Shown: positions 7,568 through 16,451, counted from the stretch's first letter. The stretch is 64,000 bases of DNA from Halegenticoccus soli (GCF_002844195.1 NZ_PEND01000001.1:868001-932000); one strand, 5' to 3'. Translations and numbers: made by a program. Notes: generated from the sequence alone by a model not told the origin.

Positions 7568-8209
7568 ATGCCGAACACCGGGCTGCGGGATATCGTGGAG
7601 AGCCGGCGGACCAACGCCGGCCTGGGCTGGCTGCTCATCGGGTTTCTCTGTCTCACCGCCGCCGGCGAGGTCGTGACCGGCGACCTCGTCTGGGCCGGGT
7701 TCACCGTCGCCGTCGCCGTCCTCGCCGCGGTCCCGGCCCTCGCCTACCGGACCCCCGCCGCGATGCTCCCCTGGGAGGTGCTTCTGCTCGCGTCGCTGCC
7801 GGTCATCGGCCGGGCGCTCATCGCGGGGGTGACGGTCGACGGGGTCGTTCTCACCGGGCGCGTCTCGACGTACCTCGCGGTCGCCGCGGTCGCGCTCATC
7901 GTCGCGGTCGAGCTCGACGTGTTCACGCCCGTCCGGATGAACTACTCGTTCGCCGTGCTGTTCGTCGTCGTCGCGACGATGGCCGCCGCGGGCGTCTGGG
8001 CCATCGTCCAGTGGGTCTCCGACCTGTACCTCGGCACGTCGTTCCTGCTCGACGGCCGGCCCGAAGAGGAGATCGAGACGGCGCTCATGCTCGACTTCGT
8101 CGCCGCGACGGCCTCCGGGATCGGCGCGGGGGTGCTCTTCGAGTACTACTTCCGCCGCCGGACGGACAGCAGGCGGCGGTTGCCCGACGAGGTGGGTGAG
8201 CGGCTGTGA
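7568..8209 (+). CDS. Polytopic membrane protein, first of a paralogous-looking pair
   Basis: A 213-residue protein with about six hydrophobic segments beginning near residue 20 (LGWLLIGFLCL) and an Arg-rich C-terminus (FEYYFRRRTDSRRR). No catalytic motif was seen. Its last third (WVSDLYLG, then ALMLDFVAATASGIGAGVL) parallels the end of the next gene ([23 protein letters not shown]), so the two may be divergent copies of a DUF2238/YjdF-like fold. The next gene starts inside its stop codon region, showing translational coupling. A TATA-like CGTTTTGAA precedes the ATG. Confidence 0.65.
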   Translation: MPNTGLRDIVESRRTNAGLGWLLIGFLCLTAAGEVVTGDLVWAGFTVAVAVLAAVPALAYRTPAAMLPWEVLLLASLPVIGRALIAGVTVDGVVLTGRVSTYLAVAAVALIVAVELDVFTPVRMNYSFAVLFVVVATMAAAGVWAIVQWVSDLYLGTSFLLDGRPEEEIETALMLDFVAATASGIGAGVLFEYYFRRRTDSRRRLPDEVGERL

Positions 8210-8865
8210 GGATCAGAGAGCGGCTCGGATTCGACGCCGACCGGCAGCGCCAGGTGACGAGGGCGATGCAGCTGTCGCTGGTCGGGCTGTTCTTCATCGG
8301 CGTCGACCGGGGGGAACTCGGCATCGTCGTCAACGCGGCCATCGCGCTGGGAATCACCTACCTGCCCGCGGTGCTCGAACGCGACTACCACATTCCGATG
8401 GACGCCGGCCTGACCCTGTGGATCACGACCGCGGTGTTCCTCCACGCGCTCGGAACCGTCGGCGTCCCGGGCGGGGGGGACAGCTTCTACGCCTCGGTCT
8501 GGTGGTGGGACCACGTGACGCACCTGCTGTCGGCGAGCATCGTCGCCGCCGTCGGCTACACCACGGCGCGCGCGATCGATCTCCACACCGAGGCGGTCCA
8601 CCTGCCGTCGCGGTTCATGTTCGTGTTCATCCTGCTGTTCGTGCTCGCCTTCGGCGTCCTCTGGGAGGTCATCGAGTTCCTGATCGGCGTCGCCGCGACC
8701 GTCCTGGGGATGCAAGCGGTGCTGACCCAGTACGGCCTGGAGGACACGATGCTCGACCTCGTCTTCGACACCGCCGGCGGCGTCGTCGTGGCGGTGTGGG
8801 GGACCGCCCACCTCTCCGACGTCGTCGGGGCCGTCGCCGCGCAGTTCGACGGGGCCAGACAGTAG
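8206..8865 (+). CDS. DUF2238/YjdF-like membrane protein
   Basis: A 219-residue membrane protein that starts with GTG in a four-base GTGA overlap with the preceding gene. About six transmembrane segments are interrupted by conserved polar motifs: [14 protein letters not shown] near residue 100, [12 protein letters not shown] near 150, and the acidic [14 protein letters not shown] near 185. The conserved D-H-H and E/D residues inside membrane helices resemble the DUF2238 family. The biochemical role is unknown. The tight overlap with its upstream relative suggests the two products form a complex. Confidence 0.7.
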   Translation: MRIRERLGFDADRQRQVTRAMQLSLVGLFFIGVDRGELGIVVNAAIALGITYLPAVLERDYHIPMDAGLTLWITTAVFLHALGTVGVPGGGDSFYASVWWWDHVTHLLSASIVAAVGYTTARAIDLHTEAVHLPSRFMFVFILLFVLAFGVLWEVIEFLIGVAATVLGMQAVLTQYGLEDTMLDLVFDTAGGVVVAVWGTAHLSDVVGAVAAQFDGARQ

Positions 8866-8944
8866 GTCCGCCGTCGGCGCCCTCGGAGACCGGCTCGGTC
8901 GGCGATTGGCTTTTTACGAGCGTGCGGCGTACGAACAGGACGCG

Positions 8945-9151
8945 ATGGTATACAAGAAGATCAGCCTCATCGGGCGGAGCGAAGAGAGCTTCGACGACGC
9001 CGTCGACGACGCCATCGACCGCGCGCAGGAGACGCTCGACAACGTCTACTGGGTTGAGGTCGACGAGCTGGGGGTCGAACTCAAGAGCGTCGAGAACCGC
9101 GAGTACCAGGCGGAGGTCACCGTCGCCTTCGAACTCGAAGAGCCGCAGTGA
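8945..9151 (+). CDS. Dodecin, flavin-storage protein
   Basis: A 68-residue protein identical in length to Halobacterium salinarum dodecin. It forms hollow dodecamers that bind riboflavin or related flavins in pairs stacked between tryptophans and so buffers free flavin. The flavin-sandwiching W36 (VYWVEV) and the partner Q55 (EYQAEV) are both present, together with the family start [10 protein letters not shown]. The longer in-frame extension upstream is discarded because the ATG used gives the exact family length. An A/T-rich CTTTTTACG about 30 nt upstream is a probable promoter. A strong inverted repeat follows the gene. Confidence 0.95.
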   Translation: MVYKKISLIGRSEESFDDAVDDAIDRAQETLDNVYWVEVDELGVELKSVENREYQAEVTVAFELEEPQ

Positions 9152-9167
9152 CCGAGAATCCCGGTAA

Positions 9168-9205
9168 CCGATCCGATCTGGTCGCATCGGCCTAGATCGG
9201 ATCGG
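9168..9205. terminator. 12-bp inverted repeat after dodecin
   Basis: CCGATCCGATCT and AGATCGGATCGG are perfect reverse complements separated by 14 nt, starting 17 bp after the dodecin stop. The RNA would form a stable hairpin. There is no U-tract, so intrinsic termination is uncertain; it may be a 3' stabiliser or terminator. More GATCGGA-type copies follow immediately. Confidence 0.45.
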
Positions 9206-9362
9206 ACCGCGCCGGATCAGACCGGACCGAATCCGACGCGGCGCGCCGGCGTTCGGCGGGCGCGTTCGCTGCGCCCGGCTCGCCGGGCGACCCCGTCGCC
9301 CCGCCGGCAACCCGCCGCGCGACCCGACGGCTTCTTGTCGACCGCGACGACACTCCGGGTAC

Positions 9363-10727
9363 ATGCCGCGGTTTCTCCACTACTCCGACGTCGAGAACCT
9401 CTACGACGACCCGGATCGGGCGGGCCGCTTCGCGGGGCTCGTCTCGTCGCTGGACGGCGACGACGCGCTCGTGGTCGGCACCGGCGACAACACCTCGCCG
9501 GGCGTGCTCGCCCTCGTCGCCCGCGGGCGGCAGGCGATCGACCTCTTCGACGCGGTGGGCGCGGACCTCGAGACGTTCGGCAATCACGACTTCGACTACG
9601 GACCCGACGCGACGCGGGAGATCGTCGACGAGTCCCCGCAGACGTGGGTGAGCGCGAACGTCCGCGACGAACGGGGCGGGCGGTTCGGCGCGGCGGAGGG
9701 GGTCGTCCCGTGGACCGTCCGCGAGGTCGACGGCGCGACGGTCGGGGTCTTCGGGCTGACCGATCCCGCCACCGACTCGCTCAACCCGTACGCGGCGGAC
9801 CTGACGTTCACTGATCCGCACGCGGCCGCCGAGGAGGCGGTGGGCGCGCTCCGGGAGCGCGGCGTCGACTACGTCGTCGCGCTCTCGCACCTGGGAGCCG
9901 GCGACGACGAACTCGCGGAGCGCGTCGACGTGGACGCCGTGCTCGGCGGGCACGTCCACACCGAGCGAATCGAACGGGTGAACGGGACGCTGCTGACGCG
10001 GCCGGGCGTCAACGGGGAGACGGTGATCGAGGTCGCCCTCGACGGGGACGGCGCGCGGGCCGTCCGCCGCGACCTCGACGGGGCACCGACGGACGAGGGG
10101 CTCGCGGCGGCGCTGCGGAGCCGGATGGCGGCCGCCGGGCTCGACGAACCGGTGGCGACGGTCGAAACGCCGATCGAGCGGACCGAGGCGACGGTCCACG
10201 GCGGCGAGAGCCGCATCGGCAACTTCGTCGCCGACGCCTACCGCTGGGCGGCCGAGGCCGACGTCGGCTTGCAGAACAGCGGCGGCATCCGGATCGGACC
10301 GCCGCTGTCCGGGACGGTGACGCTCGCGGACCTGATCAGCGTCGCGCCGTTCGAAGAGCAGGTCGTCGTGGCGGAGGTGACCGGCGCTGAGCTGCTCGAC
10401 GCCTTCCGCCAGGCGAGCGCCGCCGTCGTCGGCTTCGGGGAGCCGCACTGGTGGCACGGCCACGTGAGCGGCGCGCGGATCGTCTGGAACGACGAGCGCG
10501 CGGAGCTGATCGAGGCGACGGTCGGCGGCGATTCCGTCGATCCCGACCGGATCTACACCGTGGCGACGCCCGAGTACCTCCTGCACTCGGATCACGAGTT
10601 TCCGGTCGTCGAAGAGCGTCACCGCGCGGGCGAGTGCGGCATCCAGCACGACGTGCTCGCGGCCTACGCGCGCGAGTTCGGGATCGATCCGGCGATCGAG
10701 GGGCGGATCCGACGCGTCTCGAACTGA
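9363..10727 (+). CDS. Bifunctional metallophosphatase/5'-nucleotidase family protein, apparently cytoplasmic
   Basis: A 454-residue two-domain protein of the UshA/5'-nucleotidase family. The N-terminal metallophosphoesterase motifs run as H6-x-x-D9 (HYSDVEN), GDN (41-43), GNHDFDYG (73-80), SHLG (about 175-178) and GGHVH (195-199). The C-terminal substrate domain has IGNFVADAYRW and NSGGIRIG. Unlike classical family members, it starts directly at the first metal motif and has no signal peptide. The first motif is also altered from the usual HTND.HG. It may hydrolyse nucleotides or other phosphoesters inside the cell; the substrate is unknown. Confidence 0.88.
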   Translation: MPRFLHYSDVENLYDDPDRAGRFAGLVSSLDGDDALVVGTGDNTSPGVLALVARGRQAIDLFDAVGADLETFGNHDFDYGPDATREIVDESPQTWVSANVRDERGGRFGAAEGVVPWTVREVDGATVGVFGLTDPATDSLNPYAADLTFTDPHAAAEEAVGALRERGVDYVVALSHLGAGDDELAERVDVDAVLGGHVHTERIERVNGTLLTRPGVNGETVIEVALDGDGARAVRRDLDGAPTDEGLAAALRSRMAAAGLDEPVATVETPIERTEATVHGGESRIGNFVADAYRWAAEADVGLQNSGGIRIGPPLSGTVTLADLISVAPFEEQVVVAEVTGAELLDAFRQASAAVVGFGEPHWWHGHVSGARIVWNDERAELIEATVGGDSVDPDRIYTVATPEYLLHSDHEFPVVEERHRAGECGIQHDVLAAYAREFGIDPAIEGRIRRVSN

Positions 10728-10776
10728 CCGAACCGGTCGATCTTCGGCACTTTCTCGCCCCGGCGAACATCGACGC

Positions 10777-11220
10777 ATGGTAAAGTTGACACCGGAGAGC
10801 CTTGATCACCCGACAATGACACTCGTCGTGGTTCCTGTCCGCTACCCCCTGTCGAGCCACTCGAAAGCGACGCTCGAGGAGGCGATCCGCGTCGCCGAGG
10901 AGCGGGACGCGGAGTTGACGGTGTTTCACGTCGACCTGTACCAGGACAGTCACGGCGTGACGCGGACGGCGCTCAAGCGGGCGGTCGAGCGGGAGTTCGG
11001 ACGCCTGCCGCGGACGCGGTACGTCGTCCGCCGCGGCTTCCTCGTCGAGGAGGCGATCCTGGAGGAGGTCGCGGCCGAGGGGGCCGACATCGTCGTCATC
11101 GGTTCGAAGCAGGCCGGCCGGTGGCGGCGGATGCTCCGGAAGTTCCTCGACGACCCGGACGTGGAGTCGTTCCTCCGGGGGAAACTCGACTGCACCGTGA
11201 TCACGGTGCGGGCGGACTGA
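10777..11220 (+). CDS. Universal stress protein (UspA) family
   Basis: A 147-residue single-domain Usp protein. The core begins with LVVVPVRYPLS and has EELTVFHVDLY-like (AELTVFHVDLYQD) and GADIVVIGSKQAGRWRRML segments. The typical ATP-binding G-x2-G-x9-GS motif is only partly present, replaced by GSKQAGRWRR, so nucleotide binding is uncertain. The start used gives MVKLTPESLDHPT before the core, as in relatives I recall; an internal ATG 13 codons later is the alternative. Its function in stress is not defined. The gene stands alone, convergent with the MscS gene. Confidence 0.85.
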   Translation: MVKLTPESLDHPTMTLVVVPVRYPLSSHSKATLEEAIRVAEERDAELTVFHVDLYQDSHGVTRTALKRAVEREFGRLPRTRYVVRRGFLVEEAILEEVAAEGADIVVIGSKQAGRWRRMLRKFLDDPDVESFLRGKLDCTVITVRAD

Positions 11221-11274
11221 CCCGCGCGCCGGGACGGTCCGCCCGTGCGGGCCGCCCGATCCCCGGCCGGCGCG

Positions 11275-12444
11275 TCACTCCGATCGGTCGCCCTCGTCCG
11301 CCGCCCCGTCGTCGGATCCGCCGCCCCGTCTTCCGTCGTCCCGTCCGCTGTCGCCGCGTCTCTCCTCCGCGGGTCCGCCGCCGCGCCCGCCGTCGCCGTC
11401 GAACGCGAGCGGCTCCGTCGCTTCGGCGCGCTCGACCGACACCTGCATCCGCCCGCTCGTCTCGTCGAACACGAGGTGCTGGTGGGGGTAGGCCATCTCC
11501 ACGTCGGCGTCGGCGACCAGCTTCCAGATCTCCTCCTGCACCTTCGACTGCACCGTTCCGATCTTGTACGGCACGCGCGCCCAGTACCGGAGGTTGAGCA
11601 GGACGCCGTGGTCCGCGTACTCCTCGATGTAACAGGTGGGCATCGCGGGGTACCTGGCGCTCCCGATGCGGATGGCCGGACCGCCTTCGATCACCTCCGG
11701 GCAGTTCTTGGCGGCCCGCTCCATGATCCGGCGGGCCTCGTCGATGTCGCACTCGTAGGTCACGAGCAGGCGCAGCGACAGGCGGGTCCGTTCGTCCTCG
11801 GCGGAGTGGTTGATCACGTCCCGCTCGCGGATCGACGAGTTCGGGATGATGAGGAAGGTGTTGTCGAGGGTGACGATCTTCGTGTACCGCAGCGTGATGT
11901 CCTCGACGAACCCGCGCCGACCGTCGTCGAGTTCGATCATGTCCCCGATCTCGTACGGCTGGTCGGCGAGGACGAACAGGCCGCTGACGATGCTTCCGAC
12001 GATCGGCGCGAGGATGATACCCACCACGGCGGAGAACACCGTCAGGGACAGCGCGATGTTGGTTATCGTGACTCCGTACACCCCCGCGGCGAAGGGGAGT
12101 ACGGCGAGGAACGTCGCGAGCCTGATCCCCCGGAGCACCATCTGCGCGACGCTCTGTCGCTCGAACCGCCTGGCGACCGGACGGCCGAGCAGGCGGACGA
12201 CGACCTTCGAGAGGTAGACGCCGAACGCGACGACGAGCAGCGCCGCGATGAGCCTCGATCCGGGGAACTGCGGGAGGATCTCGGCGAAGGCGTTGCCGGC
12301 CTTCTCGGCGCTACTCGGATCCGGTGTCTTCGTCTGATTGCCCGCCTGGGCGGTCGTCGTTCGGGTGCCGGGCGATGTGACTTGCAGGATCGCTGATCGA
12401 AGCGCACCGCGAAGTCCGCCCGGGTCCATCAGACTACTGCTCAC
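11275..12444 (-). CDS. MscS-family mechanosensitive ion channel
   Basis: A 389-residue MscS channel that should open under membrane tension to relieve osmotic down-shock. It has an N-terminal Ser/Thr-rich segment, three transmembrane segments (about 60-80, 100-125 and 128-155), the pore-lining GIILAPIVGSIVSGL, then the beta domain YEIGDMIELDDGRRGFVED and the C-terminal alpha/beta domain ending near YPHQHLVFDE. A further 50 residues are a disordered Gly/Arg/Asp-rich tail. It is convergent with the Usp gene. The start chosen (MSSSLMDPGG) is the first ATG of the frame. Confidence 0.93.
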   Translation of the reverse strand: MSSSLMDPGGLRGALRSAILQVTSPGTRTTTAQAGNQTKTPDPSSAEKAGNAFAEILPQFPGSRLIAALLVVAFGVYLSKVVVRLLGRPVARRFERQSVAQMVLRGIRLATFLAVLPFAAGVYGVTITNIALSLTVFSAVVGIILAPIVGSIVSGLFVLADQPYEIGDMIELDDGRRGFVEDITLRYTKIVTLDNTFLIIPNSSIRERDVINHSAEDERTRLSLRLLVTYECDIDEARRIMERAAKNCPEVIEGGPAIRIGSARYPAMPTCYIEEYADHGVLLNLRYWARVPYKIGTVQSKVQEEIWKLVADADVEMAYPHQHLVFDETSGRMQVSVERAEATEPLAFDGDGGRGGGPAEERRGDSGRDDGRRGGGSDDGAADEGDRSE

Positions 12445-12570
12445 GCGCCCCCGGAAAAAGCATTGTTTTTCGGTCCGCGATCCAACACGATTCCTCAGAT
12501 CCGGGCGGCGACGGCGCCGAATTCGGCCGTCGGGGTAAACGGCTAAGGAGGCGACGGGAGTAGCTCACGT

Positions 12571-13311
12571 ATGTTCTGGACAGGTCGACGCACCCCCGAA
12601 TTTCACATCTCGCACGAATCGACTCCCAGCGGGACGCTGCTCGCCGGCTTCTCGTCGTTCGGGCTGGCCGGGCTGACCGCGGTCGACTACCTCGTCTCCC
12701 GCCTCGACCTCCGGGAGACGGGGCACATCTCCGTCGAGGAGCTCCCGTCGATCACGCCCTTCGAGGGGGGGCGACCGCGGCATCACACCCGCCTGTTCTC
12801 CCGGCCCGACCTCGACGTGACGGCGCTCGTCGGCGAGATGTTCGTCCCCGCGTCCGTGGGAAAGCGGTTCAGCGACGCGGTGCTCGACTGGACCGAGGCG
12901 AACGGCGTCCGGGAGGTCGCCATCCTCTCCGGCGTGCCGATCCCCCACGGACCCGAGGAGCACCGAACCTACTACATCGCCACGGACGACTACCGCGAGA
13001 GCCGCCTCGCGGACGCCGACATCGCGCCGATGGGCAGGGGCTTTCTCGACGGGACGAACGCGGCGCTCGTCGAGCGGGGGCTCGACTCGCCGCTCGGCGT
13101 CTGCGTCTACGTCACCCCCGTCCACGCGCAGGTACCCGACGTGGAGGCGGCCATCAGGCTCGTCGAGACCGTCGAATCGGTGTACGGGCTCGGTGTCGAC
13201 GCCGGTCCGCTGGAGGAGTTCGCCGCCGAGGTGCAGCAGTACTACGGCGAACTGGCCGAGCGCATGGAGGCGCGCGAGACGGACGTCGCGGAGGATCGAA
13301 TGTACATGTAA
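12571..13311 (+). CDS. PAC2 family protein (proteasome-assembly-chaperone 2-like)
   Basis: A 246-residue protein of the PAC2/DUF75 family, which in eukaryotes includes a proteasome assembly chaperone. The archaeal role is not established. Typical features are GTLLAGFSSFGLAGLTAVDYL near residue 20, EELPSITPFEGG, and VREVAILSGVPIPHGPEEHRT. The C-terminus (residues ~205-240) is helical and charged. The last eight codons lie inside a tandem duplication whose second copy is beyond the stop, so the present C-terminus may be recent. Confidence 0.88.
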   Translation: MFWTGRRTPEFHISHESTPSGTLLAGFSSFGLAGLTAVDYLVSRLDLRETGHISVEELPSITPFEGGRPRHHTRLFSRPDLDVTALVGEMFVPASVGKRFSDAVLDWTEANGVREVAILSGVPIPHGPEEHRTYYIATDDYRESRLADADIAPMGRGFLDGTNAALVERGLDSPLGVCVYVTPVHAQVPDVEAAIRLVETVESVYGLGVDAGPLEEFAAEVQQYYGELAERMEARETDVAEDRMYM

Positions 13312-13337
13312 TGTCGCGGAGGATCGAATGTACATGT
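13285..13337 (+). repeat. 25-bp direct repeat across the end of the PAC2 gene
   Basis: Two perfect 25-bp copies (first from 13285, second from 13313) are separated by three bases. The unit contains GGAGGATCGAATGTACATGT. The first copy encodes the gene's last residues and stop; the second is noncoding. This looks like a replication-slippage duplication. Confidence 0.9.
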
Positions 13338-13387
13338 GTGCGCGATTGTGCACGCGACCCTGACAACTCTCTTCCGTAACCCGGTGC

Positions 13388-13403
13388 TACTCGCTTTTCA
13401 GTA
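13388..13403. promoter_or_regulatory. TACT-N8-AGTA inverted repeat upstream of trmB
   Basis: The sequence TACTCGCTTTTCAGTA lies 34-49 bp before the trmB start. It is one base away from the TACT-N7/8-GAGTA motif described for haloarchaeal TrmB. Its location over the core promoter would suit negative autoregulation; this is inference. Confidence 0.5.
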
Positions 13404-13436
13404 AATTCAATACGGTGGGGGACTCGTGGATGAAAC

Positions 13437-14489
13437 ATGGCAGACGACCTGCGGTTCACGCTGGAGCGCGTCGGCGAGCGCTTCAACCTCGGCGAGTACG
13501 AGATCGACGCGTACCTCGCCGTGCTCGAACACGGCGAACTGACGGCGAGCGAGATCGCCGACAACACCGACATCCCGCAGCCCCGCGTGTACGACACCGT
13601 CCGGAGCCTGTCGGACCGCGGCCTCGTCGAACTGCGCGAGTCGCGCCCGATGAAGATCGTCGCGGTCGATCCGGAGGACGCGTTCGGCAACATCCAGTCG
13701 TCGCTGACCGAACTCGTGGACGAGCTGGCCGCGCGCTACACCGCCCCGGCGCGGGACACCGAGGCCGTCTCGCTCGTGAAGTCGCGCTCGACCATCCTCC
13801 GGTACATCGAGGAGGTGGTCGACAGCGCGGAGTACGAACTCGTGCTCTCTCTCACCCCGGACCTCCTCCGCCGGTTCTACGACGACCTCGCGGAGGCCAT
13901 CGACGGCGGCGTCAGCATCGACCTGCTCGTCACGCCGGCGAGCCGCGCGCCCGACCCCGACGAGTTCGACTACCTCGACGTCTGTACGATCGCGCGCGCC
14001 CGCCGCGGGATCACGACGCCGGTGCTCGCCGTCGCGGACGGCGAGTACTCCGTCTACGCCACGCAGGACGCCCTCCGGGACGACCAGGACCGGTACGGCG
14101 TCATCTTCAACCGCTCGGCGCTCGGCTTCCTCGTCTCCGGCTTCTTCGGCACGGTGCTCTGGACGACCGCCGAGACGCTGGCCGCCGACGGAAAGCGGCG
14201 GCCCTTCCCGCGCCGGTACGCCTCCATCCGCCGCGCCGTGAAGGACATCCGCGAACTCGGCGGCGAGTTCTACGCGACCGTCGAGGGCCGCGACGTGGAG
14301 ACCGGCAACCCCATCGTGGTCGAAGGGCGCGTCGTCGACGTCGCCTTCGAGGACACCGAGGAGGTCGCCGGCATGACCATCGAGACCGACGAGGGGTACG
14401 TCGACGTCGGCGGCCTGGTCGCCGCGCTCGAAGACGTCGAAGCGCAGGAGATCCGCGTCGGGCGGAACTCCCCGCCGGGGCGGATCTGA
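13437..14489 (+). CDS. trmB: TrmB-family transcriptional regulator
   Basis: A 350-residue regulator with an N-terminal winged helix (about residues 8-75, [18 protein letters not shown]-type start, [20 protein letters not shown] recognition region) followed by a TrmB sugar-binding domain (from about 100) and a small C-terminal beta domain. In haloarchaea TrmB senses sugars and switches central-carbon genes between glycolytic and gluconeogenic modes by binding near promoters. The length and organisation are those of the haloarchaeal global TrmB. The sugar ABC transporter cluster 2 kb downstream is a plausible target but not proven. A TrmB-like site lies in its own promoter. Confidence 0.9.
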   Translation: MADDLRFTLERVGERFNLGEYEIDAYLAVLEHGELTASEIADNTDIPQPRVYDTVRSLSDRGLVELRESRPMKIVAVDPEDAFGNIQSSLTELVDELAARYTAPARDTEAVSLVKSRSTILRYIEEVVDSAEYELVLSLTPDLLRRFYDDLAEAIDGGVSIDLLVTPASRAPDPDEFDYLDVCTIARARRGITTPVLAVADGEYSVYATQDALRDDQDRYGVIFNRSALGFLVSGFFGTVLWTTAETLAADGKRRPFPRRYASIRRAVKDIRELGGEFYATVEGRDVETGNPIVVEGRVVDVAFEDTEEVAGMTIETDEGYVDVGGLVAALEDVEAQEIRVGRNSPPGRI

Positions 14490-14501
14490 GCCGCCGCCCC
14501 G

Positions 14502-15317
14502 CTACGCGTCCGCTTCGACCGCGGCGGGGAACTCGTAGACGATCGCGTCGCACGCGTCGCACGCGAGCACGTCGGTTCCGGGCGCGTCGTAGACGCCCAT
14601 CGTCCCGCCGCAGCAGTCCGTCACCGTCGTCTCGACCACGTCTCCGCCGCAGAGCGGACAGGTCTCCGCGAACATCCGGAGCGGCGTCGCCGCGTGCGCC
14701 GCGGTGTCGCGCGGAACTCCCCGCGCGGTCAGCGCCCGGACGGCCGCGGTCTCGGCGATCGCTACCGGCCGCGAGAGCCAGACGGTCCGCCCGTCGGCGT
14801 CGGTGACGACGGTCCACTCGCCGTCAGCCTCGCCGGTCGCCTCGCTCGGGGAGGCGTCGGCCGCCGCGGTCGCGAGCGCGTCGGCGTCGAGACCGCGGAG
14901 CGTGGCCGCCTCCGCCTCCCAGTCGGTCCGGAAGCCGTCCGCGAGGTAGAGCTCCTCGTCCCCGGCGAGGACGCCGCGGTCGAACAGTTCGGCGACCAGC
15001 CGTTCCGGGTCGAGTTCGCCGTCGACGAGCGCGTCGGAGCGCCGCCTCTCGCGTCCGGAGTCGAACGGGAGGCGGGCGACGATCCGCGGGGCGAACCGCG
15101 GCGTGTACGGGACGACGTAGCCTCGCAGGGCGATTGCCGCCCCGCCGCCGACGAGCGCGGCGAGCGCCGCCTTCCGGTCCCGGCGCGCGGCCAGGGCCGC
15201 CGCCCCGGCGACGATCGCGGCGTTGATCGCCGTGCACGGCCAGCAGCGGTTCTCCCCCGTGTACTCCGGCCGGCGGATCCGATCCAGGAGCCGACGGGCT
15301 GCGGCTAGAGCTGACAT
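14502..15317 (-). CDS. Membrane-anchored protein with zinc-finger C-terminus, unknown function
   Basis: A 271-residue protein read from the ATG giving MSALAAARRLLDR; the frame stays open upstream but that part is not protein-like. An N-terminal CWPC pair (C25, C28) is followed by two hydrophobic Ala/Gly-rich segments (about 30-65). A long acidic soluble region comes next. The C-terminus has CPLCGG, TDCCGG and CDACD clusters (five to six Cys) that should bind zinc. No catalytic motif was found. It is convergent with trmB, 12 bp apart, and divergent from the aldo/keto reductase. Confidence 0.7.
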   Translation of the reverse strand: MSALAAARRLLDRIRRPEYTGENRCWPCTAINAAIVAGAAALAARRDRKAALAALVGGGAAIALRGYVVPYTPRFAPRIVARLPFDSGRERRRSDALVDGELDPERLVAELFDRGVLAGDEELYLADGFRTDWEAEAATLRGLDADALATAAADASPSEATGEADGEWTVVTDADGRTVWLSRPVAIAETAAVRALTARGVPRDTAAHAATPLRMFAETCPLCGGDVVETTVTDCCGGTMGVYDAPGTDVLACDACDAIVYEFPAAVEADA

Positions 15318-15464
15318 GCGTGACCGTCGCCGGCGCGGGGGCATCAGCGTTTCCGTCGACCGGCGCGCGGGGGCCACGGGATCGCCGGGCGCGCTACGCC
15401 GCGAGTACGAGACGGTACTACCGCCGCCCGCAGACTTTTGCCTCGGCCGGGAGACGGCAGTACC

Positions 15465-16451
15465 ATGACCGACATGGAATACACCCGACTCGGAGACACC
15501 GGGCTGGAGGTTTCCCGCTTCTGTCTCGGCTGCATGAACTTCGGCTCCGACCAGGAGTGGATGATGAACGACCGGGAGGCCAGCATCGACCTGATCCACC
15601 GCGCGCTCGATCTCGGAATCAACTTCCTCGACACCGCGAACGTCTACTCCCGCGGCGAGAGCGAGGAGATCGTCGGCGAGGCGATCGAGGGGCGCAACCG
15701 CGACGAACTCGTCATCGCCACGAAGGTGTACGGCGAGATGGGCGACTACCCGAACGGACAGGGGCTGTCCCGGAAGCACATCCTGGATCAGGTCGAGGGG
15801 AGCCTGGAACGGCTCGGGACGGAGTACATCGACCTGTACCAGATCCACCGGTGGGACGAGAACACGCCGATCGAGGAGACGCTCGACGCGCTGAGCTACC
15901 TCGTCGACACGGGGAAGATGCGGTACGTGGGCGCGAGCACGATGACGGCCTACCAGTTCACGAAGGCCCTCTACACGAGCGACGTGGAGGGGTACGAGCG
16001 GTTCGCGTGCATGCAGCCGGAGTACAACGCGGTCGACCGCCACGAGGAGGCGAACCTCCTGCCCGTCTGCGAGGGCGAGGGGATCGGCGTGATCCCGTGG
16101 TCGCCGCTTGCCGGCGGCTTTCTCACCGGCAAGTACGACCGCGACGGCGACGTCGAGGAGGGGCTCCGCGCCGACTCCGACGAGTACACCCGCGGCCGGT
16201 TCAGGGAAGAGAACTGGCAAGTGCTGGACGAGATTCGGTCGATCGCCGACGAGAAGGACGCCTCGCCGGCGCAGGTGTCACTCGCGTGGCTGCTGCACAA
16301 ACCCGTCGTCGACTCGCCGATCATCGGCCCGCGCAGCGTCGAACACCTCGAAGAGAACGTCGCCGCGCTCGACGTGTCGCTGTCTCCCGAGGAGCTCGAA
16401 CGGATCGAAGCGCCGAAGACGCCGCGGTGGCCCGCGCCCGAGAAGGACTAA
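15465..16451 (+). CDS. Aldo/keto reductase
   Basis: A 328-residue NADPH-dependent oxidoreductase that reduces aldehydes or ketones (or oxidises sugars). The catalytic tetrad is D56 and Y61 (FLDTANVYSRGESEE), K87 (VIATKVYG) and H128 (DLYQIHRWD). The C-terminal cofactor-binding region has VIPWSPLAGGFLTGKY and GPRSVEHLEENV. The ATG chosen is preceded by CAGTACC and matches the family start (MEYTRLGDTGLEV two codons later). The substrate is unknown. Its position before the carbohydrate ABC operon, separated by a 220-bp A/T-rich promoter region, may be functional but is not diagnostic. Confidence 0.93.
   Translation: MTDMEYTRLGDTGLEVSRFCLGCMNFGSDQEWMMNDREASIDLIHRALDLGINFLDTANVYSRGESEEIVGEAIEGRNRDELVIATKVYGEMGDYPNGQGLSRKHILDQVEGSLERLGTEYIDLYQIHRWDENTPIEETLDALSYLVDTGKMRYVGASTMTAYQFTKALYTSDVEGYERFACMQPEYNAVDRHEEANLLPVCEGEGIGVIPWSPLAGGFLTGKYDRDGDVEEGLRADSDEYTRGRFREENWQVLDEIRSIADEKDASPAQVSLAWLLHKPVVDSPIIGPRSVEHLEENVAALDVSLSPEELERIEAPKTPRWPAPEKD

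Noticed and set aside
15318-16220. Upstream extension of the zinc-ribbon membrane protein frame
   Set aside because: It is antisense to the aldo/keto reductase and has no protein-like pattern; the conserved-looking start is the internal ATG.
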